64,000 nucleotides of DNA, taken from the NCBI GenBank assembly GCA_018261755.1, contig JAGTRJ010000018.1:58266-122265 (forward strand), written 5' to 3'. The position numbers and the translations under genes were made by a program. Below the pieces are notes generated by a model that saw nothing but the letters and a program-made list of their open reading frames with translations, ran no database searches and was not told the DNA's origin. This DNA is from Burkholderiaceae bacterium (GTDB lineage: Bacteria > Pseudomonadota > Gammaproteobacteria > Burkholderiales > Burkholderiaceae_D). Positions 56,989 to 64,000 of this stretch are shown one piece after another. Within the stretch, counting starts at the first letter, position 1; each line of letters opens with the position of its first letter.

Positions 56989-57921
56989 CTAAACAACATG
57001 CTCCGGCGCCAGCCGGCACAGGTTGCTGCCGCCTTCAAGCTCAATCTGGATGGTGGCGTGGTGGATGCGGAAGCGGTGTTCCAGTTCTTCCGCCAGTTGC
57101 GCCAGGAAGGCGTTGCCGGGGTGCGCGCCGGCAACGACCAAATGCGCGGTCAGCGCGGTTTCGGTGGTGCTCATGCCCCAGATGTGCAGGTCGTGCACTT
57201 CGGCCACTTCTGGCAGGCCGGCGAGGAAGGCGCGCACTTCAGCCGCGTCGATGTTGTGCGGCACGCCGTGCAGCGACAGCCGCAGCGATTGCTTGAGCAA
57301 ATCCCAGGTGCCGATGAAAATCACGGCGGCGACGATCAGGCTGATGACCGGATCGAGCCAGAGCCAGCCGGTCCATTTCATGCCGAAGCCGGCGGCGGCG
57401 ACGCCGAGCGAAACGGCTGCGTCGGCCACCATGTGCAGGAATGCGCCTTTGAGGTTGAGGTCATGTTCGTGGCCTTTCATCAGCATTAGCGCGGTGCCGA
57501 GGTTGATCACGAAACCGATCAGTGCCACCCAGATGATGATGTCTTCATTCACTGGCGACGGTTGCGACAGCCGGTGCAGCGCTTCCCACACGATGACGCC
57601 AATCGCGACCAAGAGCAGCATCGCGTTGGCCAGCGCCGCCAGAATGGTCGAACCGCGCAGGCCGTAGGTGAAGCGCGGGCTTGGCAGGCGGCGCGCCAGC
57701 AGCAGCGCGACCCAGGCGGCAACCAAGCCGATGACGTCGCTGAAATTGTGGCCGGCATCGGCCAGCAGCGAGAGCGAATTCGAATAGAAGCCGAACCCGG
57801 CTTCGACGATGACGAAGCCGAGGTTGAGCGCAACGCCAATCGCGAATGCGCGGCTGGTTGCGTCCACATGGCTGTGGTCATGGCCGTGGCCGCAGGAATG
57901 GTGATGATGGTGTTCGCTCAT
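56989..57921 (-). CDS. Cation diffusion facilitator (Zn/Co/Cd exporter)
   Basis: A 310-residue CDF transporter. The N-terminus is His-rich (MSEHHHHHSCGHGHDHSH, a metal-binding stretch). Six hydrophobic segments include LLADAGHNFSDVIGL (helix 2 HxxxD metal site) and FLHMVADAAVSLGV (helix 5). The C-terminal cytoplasmic domain carries VHDLHIWGMSTTETALTAHLVV. It resembles CzcD/ZitB. The ATG at 57921 is chosen as the typical start; the frame remains open for 65 more codons upstream, which do not look like protein. Confidence 0.9.
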   Translation of the reverse strand: MSEHHHHHSCGHGHDHSHVDATSRAFAIGVALNLGFVIVEAGFGFYSNSLSLLADAGHNFSDVIGLVAAWVALLLARRLPSPRFTYGLRGSTILAALANAMLLLVAIGVIVWEALHRLSQPSPVNEDIIIWVALIGFVINLGTALMLMKGHEHDLNLKGAFLHMVADAAVSLGVAAAGFGMKWTGWLWLDPVISLIVAAVIFIGTWDLLKQSLRLSLHGVPHNIDAAEVRAFLAGLPEVAEVHDLHIWGMSTTETALTAHLVVAGAHPGNAFLAQLAEELEHRFRIHHATIQIELEGGSNLCRLAPEHVV

Positions 57922-58002
57922 GGTGTTGTTCTGCCCGGTAAACATATTGAATATTTTGCAGCAAGGATTGTGCCGCAGTTGCGCCGATCTGTCATCGCGC
58001 TG

Positions 58003-58024
58003 GCTGACGCACTGATGCGTCAGC
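58003..58024. other. Perfect 9-4-9 inverted repeat upstream of the CDF gene
   Basis: GCTGACGCA (58003-58011), CTGA, TGCGTCAGC (58016-58024) lies in the 284-bp divergent gap between the CDF transporter (-) and gabD (+), about 80 bp before the CDF start. No T-run. It could be an operator or an RNA hairpin; no regulator gene is adjacent. Confidence 0.6.
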
Positions 58025-58205
58025 AGGAGAGGTTGGTTGTGGCTTGTTTGCCGAATCGCGAGCGTGCCGCTGCGGTGATTTGCGCTGCGGGCGTGAGCGA
58101 GTATCCTGTACGGCAAGAGGCGTGAACGCGGCAGCGTGGAGGGTACGGTAATTATCTATGCGCATGACCGGATCGTCGGCAACGTGAAAACGGAGGGGTG
58201 AAATC

Positions 58206-59654
58206 ATGAAGCAACTTGCGGATTCCGGATTATTCGTTCAGCGGGGGATGATTGGCGGCCAGTGGCTGCCGGCGCAAAGTGGGCGCGCCATTGCGGTGAA
58301 CAATCCCGCCACGGGCGATTGGCTTGGCAGCGTGCCTGATATGGGGCGCAGTGAAACGGCGCAGGCAATCGATGCCGCTGCCAAGGCTTTTCCGGCGTGG
58401 TCTGCTGCCAGTGCAAAGGAACGTTCGGCGTTGCTGCGACGCTGGTATGAACTGATGATGCTGGCGCAAGATGATCTGGCGCGCATCATGACGCTGGAAC
58501 AGGGCAAGCCGCTGGCAGAAGCGCGTGGAGAAATTGCGTATGGCGCCAGTTACATCGAATGGTTTGCCGAACAGGCGCGACGCATCAACGGTGACGTAAT
58601 ACCGGCGGCGCAGCGCGACCGGCGGATTGTCGTGCTGCGCCAGCCAATCGGGGTCTGCGCAGCAATTACGCCGTGGAATTTTCCCAACGCGATGCTGGCG
58701 CGCAAACTGGCGCCAGCGCTGGCGGCCGGCTGCACAATGGTTGTCAAGCCGGCCGAGCAGACGCCTTTTTCGGCGTTGGCAATGGGCGTGCTGGCCGAAC
58801 GGGCAGGCATTCCGCCGGGGGTGATCAACATCGTGACCGGTAATGCAGTTGAGATTGCCGCTGCGTTATCCGATGAGCCGACTGTGCGCGCGCTCAGTTT
58901 CACAGGTTCGACCGAGGTTGGCCGCAAGTTGATGCGGCAATCGGCTGATACGCTCAAGAAGCTGTCGCTGGAACTGGGCGGGAATGCGCCGTTCATAGTG
59001 TTCGACGATGCCAAACTGGATGCGGCGGTCGAGGGGGCAATGGCGGCCAAGTTCCGCAACAACGGCCAGACCTGTGTGTGCGCCAACCGGATTTTCGTGC
59101 ATGAACGGTTGCATGATGCGTTTTGCGACCGGCTGGCGGCACGCATCCGTGCGTTGCGCGTGGGGAACGGGCTTGAGCCGGGGGTAGATGTCGGGCCTCT
59201 GATTGATGAACGGGCAGTGACAAAAGTCGAACAGCACATCGCCGATGCGCTGGCGCAAGGGGCCACGCTGCTTGCCGGTGGCCAGCGCCTGGCCGGAAAT
59301 TTTTTCCAGCCAACGTTGCTGGCCGGGGTGACGCCAGCGATGCAGGTTGCGCGCGAAGAAACCTTCGGCCCGGTAGCGCCAGTGATCCGCTTTTCCGATG
59401 ACGACGAAGTGATCGGGATGGCGAACGATACCGAGTATGGCCTCGCGTCGTACTTCTACACGCAAAACCTGGCGCGCGGCTGGCGCGTGGCAGAACGGTT
59501 GGAATATGGCATTGTCGGCGTCAATACCGGCTTGATCTCGACGGCCGAGGCACCGTTTGGCGGGGTCAAGCAATCCGGCTTCGGCCGGGAAGGCTCGCAT
59601 TATGGTATTGATGAATACATCGAGCTGAAATATCTGTGCTTCGCGCTGGATTGA
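58206..59654 (+). CDS. gabD: Succinate-semialdehyde dehydrogenase [NAD(P)+]
   Basis: A 482-residue aldehyde dehydrogenase. Glu256 in LSLELGGNAPFIVF is the general base, Cys290 in NNGQTCVCANRIFVHE the nucleophile, and PWNFPNAMLARK is in the cofactor region. The C-terminal GVNTGLISTAEAPFGGVKQSGFGREGSHYGIDEY is characteristic of GabD. It oxidises succinate semialdehyde to succinate in GABA breakdown. CGGAGGGGTGAAATC gives a strong ribosome-binding site. gabT is not adjacent. Repeat copy H follows immediately. Confidence 0.92.
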   Translation: MKQLADSGLFVQRGMIGGQWLPAQSGRAIAVNNPATGDWLGSVPDMGRSETAQAIDAAAKAFPAWSAASAKERSALLRRWYELMMLAQDDLARIMTLEQGKPLAEARGEIAYGASYIEWFAEQARRINGDVIPAAQRDRRIVVLRQPIGVCAAITPWNFPNAMLARKLAPALAAGCTMVVKPAEQTPFSALAMGVLAERAGIPPGVINIVTGNAVEIAAALSDEPTVRALSFTGSTEVGRKLMRQSADTLKKLSLELGGNAPFIVFDDAKLDAAVEGAMAAKFRNNGQTCVCANRIFVHERLHDAFCDRLAARIRALRVGNGLEPGVDVGPLIDERAVTKVEQHIADALAQGATLLAGGQRLAGNFFQPTLLAGVTPAMQVAREETFGPVAPVIRFSDDDEVIGMANDTEYGLASYFYTQNLARGWRVAERLEYGIVGVNTGLISTAEAPFGGVKQSGFGREGSHYGIDEYIELKYLCFALD

Positions 59655-59657
59655 CGG

Positions 59658-59738
59658 AAAACCGCGGGTATATGGCTAAACCATGTCGTTAGGCCATATA
59701 TTCCGCGGTTTTTGAAATATACTGTGGGTAGTATATTT
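59658..59738 (-). repeat. Interspersed intergenic repeat, copy H
   Basis: In minus orientation, like copy C. The short hairpin has a perfect 9-bp stem AAATATACT (59715-59723) / AGTATATTT (59730-59738), loop GTGGGT. The long hairpin has AAAACCGCGG (59658-59667) / CCGCGGTTTT (59703-59712) with inner TATATGGC/GCCATATA, followed by T on the + strand, so it could also terminate gabD. Convergent gap between gabD and the GGDEF/EAL gene. Confidence 0.72.
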
Positions 59739-59768
59739 TTTGGGTTAAAAAGTGGTCCGCTGGCGTGT

Positions 59769-62700
59769 TCAGGCAGCCGGCGTACCGGGATCGGCTGCCG
59801 GCGCAGGCAGGCCGTTGCCTTTTTCCTTCAGCATCAGTTCGAAATCGGCCGCGTACAGCGGTTTCGAGAACAGCATCCCCTGGCCGTAATCGCAGCCGGC
59901 GGCAGCCAGCAGCGCGCGCTGGCTTTCGGTTTCGACTCCTTCGGCAATCACCTTGATGTCGAGCTTGTGCGCCATCACGATGATGGCTTCGCACAGCGCC
60001 AGATCGCTCGAATCCGGCGCCAGATTGCGCACGAACGACTGGTCGATCTTCAGGTAGTCGATGTCGAATTTCTTGATGTACGACAGCGATGAATAGCCGG
60101 TGCCGAAATCGTCGATCGCGACCTGCATGCCGGCATCGTGGAACGCCAGCAGTTGCGCGCTGACGCCGCTGCTGGCATCCATAAGCAGGCTTTCCGTGAT
60201 TTCCACCACGATGCCCTGACCGGGAACGCCGAGGCGGCGCATGAAATCGAACCAGGCTATGTGGCTGATGCCATTGTTGCGGAACTGGACCGGCGACATG
60301 TTGACGCTGATCTGGAATTCCGGATGGTGCGACTGGCGCCAGCGCAGCGCCTGCCGCGCCGCTTCGTGGAAAATCCAGTTGCCAAGGTCGGCGATGACGT
60401 CGATCTCCTCCGCGATGGCGATGAATTCGGCCGGGCTGATCAGGCCGCGCACCGGATGCATCCAGCGGATCAGCGATTCCGCCTTGTGGATTTCGCCGCT
60501 GTGCATATCGACGATCGGCTGATACACCACCTGGAACTGGTTGGCCGACAGCGCGCCGCGCAGATCGTTGATCAGCCGCAGCCGCACCTGCGCCGCCGCC
60601 TGCATCGACGAGGTGAAGTAGTTGCAGCGGTTGCGTCCATCCTTCTTGGCCGCATACATCGCCTGCTCGGCATTACGCAGCAGATCGTCGATATTGGCCG
60701 CGTCGTCCGGATAGATCGACACCCCCATGCTGGCGGTGACATAGACGGTTTCATTTTTCAGCCGGAACGGTTCCGAAATTCGCTTCAGGATGTCCTGCGC
60801 GATGTGCTCGATCAGGTTGAGGTTGTCCAGGCTGGCGAGGATGACGGTGAAATCATCGCCGCCCAGATGCGCGACGGTGTCGATCTCGCGCACCGCTTCC
60901 TTCAGCCGCTTCGCCACTTCCTGCAGCATGATGTCGCCCATGTCGTGGCCGAGCGTGTCGTTCACGTCCTTGAAGTGATCGAGGTCGAGCGACATCAGCG
61001 CCAGCGGCAGGCTGGTGTGACGCGAGGTGCTGATTTCCTGTTCGAGATGATCCAGGAACAGGTGACGGTTCGGCATGCCGGTCAGCGGATCGAAATTGGT
61101 CTGCTGCCACAGCTGCTGTTCCGCTTCCTTCTTCTTGGTGAAATCGGAGCACAGTTCGACATAGCGGTCGATGGTGCCATCTTCGTTGAAAATGGCGTTG
61201 ATGGTGATCCATGCCGGGTAAAGCTGGCCGTTCTTGCGTTTGTTCCAGATTTCCCCCTGCCAGCGGCCGGTGGTGTGCAGTGCGTGCCACATGGCCTGAT
61301 AGAACGCACGGTCTTGCCGGCCGGAGCTGAGGATGCTCGGATTCTTGCCGATGACTTCTTCCGCCGTGTAGCCGGTAATTCGTTCGAAGCCCGGGTTGAC
61401 CGCGATAATCTGGCCATTCGCATCGGTCACCATGATTGACTGGCTGCTGTGCTGATACACCATCGCCGCCAGCTGCTGTTTTTCTTCCGCCAGCTTGCGT
61501 TCGGTGATGTCGCGCCCGACGCCCAGCACGCCGATCAGTTCGCCGCTAGGCGTGCGCATCGGCATTTTGACCACTTCGAACAGTCCCTTGTGACCATCGC
61601 TGGCATAGGTGAGCCATTCCTCGAACGCCAGCGGTTTGTCTGCTTCGAGCGCCGCCATGTCGTCGGTGTGGAGTGCCTTGGCCGCATCTTCGCCGAGGAA
61701 TTGCTCCGCCGTCTTGCCGATCAATTCATCCTTTTTGGCGCCGATCAGGTGCTCGAATGCCGGATTGACCGCGAGGTACTTGCCATCGACGCTCTTTACC
61801 CGGATCAGATCGGGGATGGTGTCGAACAGAGTGCGCAGCCGCGCCTCGCTTTCAGTCAGACTCTGGTTGACCTGGGTCAGATCGCGCGTGCGCTCCTGCA
61901 CCATCTGCTCCAGATTTTCGCGGATGTTCTGCTCCACCAGTTGCGCACGCACCAGTCGCCAGATGCCGGCGAGGAACAGCGCCATCAGCAGCAATGCGCT
62001 GCCGAACAGCTTGATGTTGTACGCCACCATGCCGGCGTTGTATTCCCCGGTTGGCATCAGGTGGACCGATTTCCACGCATACTTGCCGCTTTCCAGCACC
62101 GCGATGCTCGGTGCGCGGATTTCGGTGCTGCCGGTACTGGTTTTCTGTCCTTCCAGCAGCGGATAGACGGTATCGAACGTCCACAGGCCGTCCGCGGTTT
62201 CGAACTGGCCTTCGTCCTCAGTCAGGATTTTTTTCCACGCCTCCGGATAGCGCTGCGCCATCGTCAATTCCTTGCGCCCGAACATGAAGCCGAATTCATC
62301 GGCTGCGCTTGGACCCTTCAGCCAGTAGCCGTCCTCGTTCACCAGCCAGGCAGAGCTTTTTCCGAGCCGTGACGACTGGCCAAAGCTCGCCAGCAAATCG
62401 GAGGCGAAATAATTGATCAGCAGGATGCCGCGCTTTTTGTTCTTGCTGTCGAACAGCGGCATGCCCAGCCGGATGGTCGGCTTGTAAGGAATTTCGATCT
62501 GGTTGTTTTCCACGTTCAGATCGAACGGCGAAACGAAGATTTCACCCGCATCGAGCTTGAATGTGTCGGAAAAGAAATAGCGTTCGTGCTTGTCCTGCAG
62601 TTCGCGCACGGGAACGACCACCGGTTTTGGTTTCGCATAATTGATGCGCAGCTTTTCCATTCCGTTTTCGTCGATCCAGCGGATTTTGTCGTACACCTGC

Positions 62701-63026
62701 TTGTTGTTCGAAAACGAAACCCAGTCGGTGGCCAGGTCATCAAGATGTTTCCTGCTCGGGGCGTCAAGCAATTGCGTCACGCCAACATCCTGCGCCAGAT
62801 AGCGCACGTCGCGGCTGATCCATTGCAGCGTGCGGCTGATGGATTCACCGCCGACCGCGACCGCCTGGCGCGCATCGAGTGCATGCTTCGTATGCAGCCG
62901 ATCCAGTTCAGTGCGTTGGATGAAAAACATGCTGATGCCAATCAGCAGCGCGATTGGCAGGAACAGGATCATGATGCGGGCAGGATGCCGCAGCGGAGAG
63001 GTTGGATCGCCCAGTGGAGTATTCAT
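59769..63026 (-). CDS. Sensor protein with PAS-PAS-GGDEF-EAL domains
   Basis: About 1085 residues. One transmembrane helix near residues 19-37 is followed by a large periplasmic Cache-type sensor (about 40-335) and a second helix near 345. Two PAS domains follow (LFDTIPDLIRVKSVDGKYLAVNP and IMVTDANGQIIAVNPGFERITGY), then a GGDEF domain with GGDDF and I-site REID, and an EAL domain. The EAL motif reads ESL in KAESLIRW, with DDFGTGYSSLSYIKKFDIDYLKID intact. It probably makes and/or breaks cyclic-di-GMP in response to a signal. The start at 63026 has no clear ribosome-binding site. Confidence 0.88.
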   Translation of the reverse strand: MNTPLGDPTSPLRHPARIMILFLPIALLIGISMFFIQRTELDRLHTKHALDARQAVAVGGESISRTLQWISRDVRYLAQDVGVTQLLDAPSRKHLDDLATDWVSFSNNKQVYDKIRWIDENGMEKLRINYAKPKPVVVPVRELQDKHERYFFSDTFKLDAGEIFVSPFDLNVENNQIEIPYKPTIRLGMPLFDSKNKKRGILLINYFASDLLASFGQSSRLGKSSAWLVNEDGYWLKGPSAADEFGFMFGRKELTMAQRYPEAWKKILTEDEGQFETADGLWTFDTVYPLLEGQKTSTGSTEIRAPSIAVLESGKYAWKSVHLMPTGEYNAGMVAYNIKLFGSALLLMALFLAGIWRLVRAQLVEQNIRENLEQMVQERTRDLTQVNQSLTESEARLRTLFDTIPDLIRVKSVDGKYLAVNPAFEHLIGAKKDELIGKTAEQFLGEDAAKALHTDDMAALEADKPLAFEEWLTYASDGHKGLFEVVKMPMRTPSGELIGVLGVGRDITERKLAEEKQQLAAMVYQHSSQSIMVTDANGQIIAVNPGFERITGYTAEEVIGKNPSILSSGRQDRAFYQAMWHALHTTGRWQGEIWNKRKNGQLYPAWITINAIFNEDGTIDRYVELCSDFTKKKEAEQQLWQQTNFDPLTGMPNRHLFLDHLEQEISTSRHTSLPLALMSLDLDHFKDVNDTLGHDMGDIMLQEVAKRLKEAVREIDTVAHLGGDDFTVILASLDNLNLIEHIAQDILKRISEPFRLKNETVYVTASMGVSIYPDDAANIDDLLRNAEQAMYAAKKDGRNRCNYFTSSMQAAAQVRLRLINDLRGALSANQFQVVYQPIVDMHSGEIHKAESLIRWMHPVRGLISPAEFIAIAEEIDVIADLGNWIFHEAARQALRWRQSHHPEFQISVNMSPVQFRNNGISHIAWFDFMRRLGVPGQGIVVEITESLLMDASSGVSAQLLAFHDAGMQVAIDDFGTGYSSLSYIKKFDIDYLKIDQSFVRNLAPDSSDLALCEAIIVMAHKLDIKVIAEGVETESQRALLAAAGCDYGQGMLFSKPLYAADFELMLKEKGNGLPAPAADPGTPAA

Positions 63027-63354
63027 CTGTTTTGGATAATAAAACAACCGTGGGGGAGTAGTGCTGTCACTGTAATACAGAACCCGTGCAGCAATCCAGC
63101 ATTGGCAGTGCAAAAAACGGTTTCCAGTTCGAAAAAAGGCGTCCGCTTGATGCAGAACAAATTTTGCGCATGATCGCCATTTTTCAGCTATGTCGTATTT
63201 GGCTGTTGAACTCTTTCAAATAAGCGGATGGCGCATGCGTTCGCTCGTGATGTTTGCGCTGGGATGACGAGGGATGCTGCCATCGAATGGGGTTCCGCAT
63301 CATAAAAAAAGCCGGCGTACGCACGCCGGCTTTGGTGAACATTGACTATTGGCG
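63027..63354. other. 328-bp intergenic region
   Basis: Between the chemotaxis receptor's stop and the GGDEF/EAL start, both on -. It holds the receptor terminator at 63304-63333; the rest presumably contains the promoter of the GGDEF/EAL gene, but no convincing boxes were found. Confidence 0.45.
63304..63333 (-). terminator. Intrinsic terminator of the chemotaxis receptor gene
   Basis: AAAGCCGGCGT (63308-63318) / ACGCCGGCTTT (63323-63333) forms an 11-bp stem with a 4-nt loop, followed on the minus strand by seven T. Confidence 0.9.
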
Positions 63355-63999
63355 TCAGAACTCTTCCCAGTCGTCGCCTTTGCCGGCCGCCGGCCTCGAC
63401 GCAGTAATCTGCGGCGCCTTCACAGGTGCCGCCGGCTTGCTCGCCGGCCGGATTATCGGTTTGGCCGCTGATTTTGTCGCAATGCGCCGGGCCGCTGGTG
63501 CAGCCGAGCCTGCGCCAGTCTTGAACACGCTTACGAGTTGCACCAGATTCGCAGCCTGATCCTGCAGCGATTCCGCCGCTGCCGCCGCTTCTTCCACCAG
63601 CGCCGCGTTCTGCTGCGTCACCTGATCCATTTGCACGATCGCCTGGTTCACCTGTTCGATGCCGTCGCTCTGTTCGCTGCTTGCGGCTGTGATTTCACCC
63701 ATGATGTCGTTCACGCGTTTGATGCTCGACACCACTTCTTCCATTGTCGTGCCAGCCTGTTCGACCAGCTTGCTGCCTTCGCCGACCTTGCCAACGGAAT
63801 CGTCGATCAGCGCCTTGATTTCCCGCGCCGCGGCCGCGCTGCGCTGCGCCAGACTACGCACTTCGGTTGCTACCACCGCGAAGCCGCGTCCCTGTTCTCC
63901 CGCGCGCGCTGCCTCGACCGCTGCATTCAGCGCCAAGATGTTGGTCTGGAATGCGATGCCGTCGATCACGTTGATGATGTCGGCCATCTTCTTCGACGA
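63355..63999 (-). CDS. Methyl-accepting chemotaxis protein, 3' part
   Basis: The window ends inside this gene; the visible 214 residues are the C-terminal signalling region. [41 protein letters not shown] is the conserved hairpin tip that contacts CheA and CheW, flanked by methylation helices. Pro/Ala/Lys-rich linker sequence leads to a C-terminal DDWEEF, which resembles the NWETF-type pentapeptide that tethers CheR and CheB. The ligand domain lies outside the window. Confidence 0.93.
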   Translation of the reverse strand, partial: SSKKMADIINVIDGIAFQTNILALNAAVEAARAGEQGRGFAVVATEVRSLAQRSAAAAREIKALIDDSVGKVGEGSKLVEQAGTTMEEVVSSIKRVNDIMGEITAASSEQSDGIEQVNQAIVQMDQVTQQNAALVEEAAAAAESLQDQAANLVQLVSVFKTGAGSAAPAARRIATKSAAKPIIRPASKPAAPVKAPQITASRPAAGKGDDWEEF

Positions 64000-64000
64000 T

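Noticed and set aside
56989..58116. Longer form of the CDF transporter starting at 58116
   Set aside because: The extra 65 residues are unlike the family; the His-rich start at 57921 is typical, so the upstream opening is chance.
59769..63113. Longer form of the PAS-GGDEF-EAL protein starting at 63113
   Set aside because: The added 29 residues are not hydrophobic or conserved-looking; the start at 63026 places a membrane helix near the N-terminus as expected.

Overview
The window looks like chromosome of a betaproteobacterium of the order Burkholderiales, most likely Oxalobacteraceae-like. The signs are moderately high GC, with dense strings of genes joined by ATGA overlaps. Gene blocks are also typical of that group: hda-HAD-pcnB-folK-panB, hrcA divergent from nadK-recN-hemH, grpE-dnaK-dnaJ, and feoA-feoB followed by a Cys-rich small gene. 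No rRNA, tRNA, CRISPR array, prophage, IS element or replication origin was recognised. Almost all genes are chromosomal housekeeping genes. The most accessory-looking stretch is 43.2-48.9 kb.

Layout. 0-8 kb (+): end of an AI-2E family permease, an hda gene with an internal deletion, a HAD hydrolase, pcnB, folK, a DUF486 protein, panB, a tungstate-type ABC transporter (permease, ATPase and a Mop-domain protein, but no binding protein) and a diguanylate cyclase. 8-16.8 kb (-): carbonic anhydrase, dnaJ, dnaK, grpE, hemH, recN, nadK, plus a 36-residue membrane peptide on +. 17-24.4 kb: hrcA, csp, pyrF, an EamA transporter, lemA with two TPM-domain genes, and a second diguanylate cyclase. 24.6-28 kb (-): ygiB-like, glutathionylspermidine-synthase-like, DUF350, dacB. 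28-34 kb: Fur-box-preceded feoAB plus a Cys-rich gene, a small acetyltransferase-like protein, copA and copZ. 34-37 kb: a sulfur module with a BigR/SqrR-type repressor, two YeeE-like membrane proteins and a divergent CoA-disulfide-reductase/rhodanese fusion. 37-43 kb: an ABC-F ATPase preceded by a structured leader and terminator, AMP nucleosidase, and a GGDEF/EAL protein. 43.6-48.9 kb: a repeat-rich autotransporter and an unrecognised lipoprotein. 49-64 kb: groESL under a CIRCE operator, DUF805, a receiver-only regulator, a HAD protein, a ClC channel, a split spermidine-synthase-like pair, a cation diffusion facilitator, gabD, a sensor/PAS/GGDEF/EAL protein and the end of a chemotaxis receptor.

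Main discovery candidate. Eight copies of an interspersed intergenic repeat, about 70-120 bp long, lie at about 3.74, 14.16, 17.07, 24.39, 33.92, 40.53, 56.86 and 59.66 kb. Each has a short ATACT/AGTAT-type hairpin with a C- or G-rich 6-8 nt loop. A second variable stem region follows, and the element ends in ATATAC, usually continued by CCCC. Three copies carry an extra upstream hairpin module. Five of the eight sit between convergent genes. I do not recognise the family with certainty. It could be a REP/MITE-like element, a multicopy small RNA or a terminator family.

Regulation. Both heat-shock chaperone operons show their controls: a near-perfect sigma-32 promoter before grpE-dnaKJ, and a CIRCE element with a sigma-70 promoter before groESL, with the cognate repressor gene hrcA in the same window. 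Strong hairpins lie in the dnaK-dnaJ and groES-groEL spacers. The sulfur module has a perfect 7-6-7 operator palindrome overlapping two divergent promoters. Four cyclic-di-GMP enzymes occur in 64 kb.
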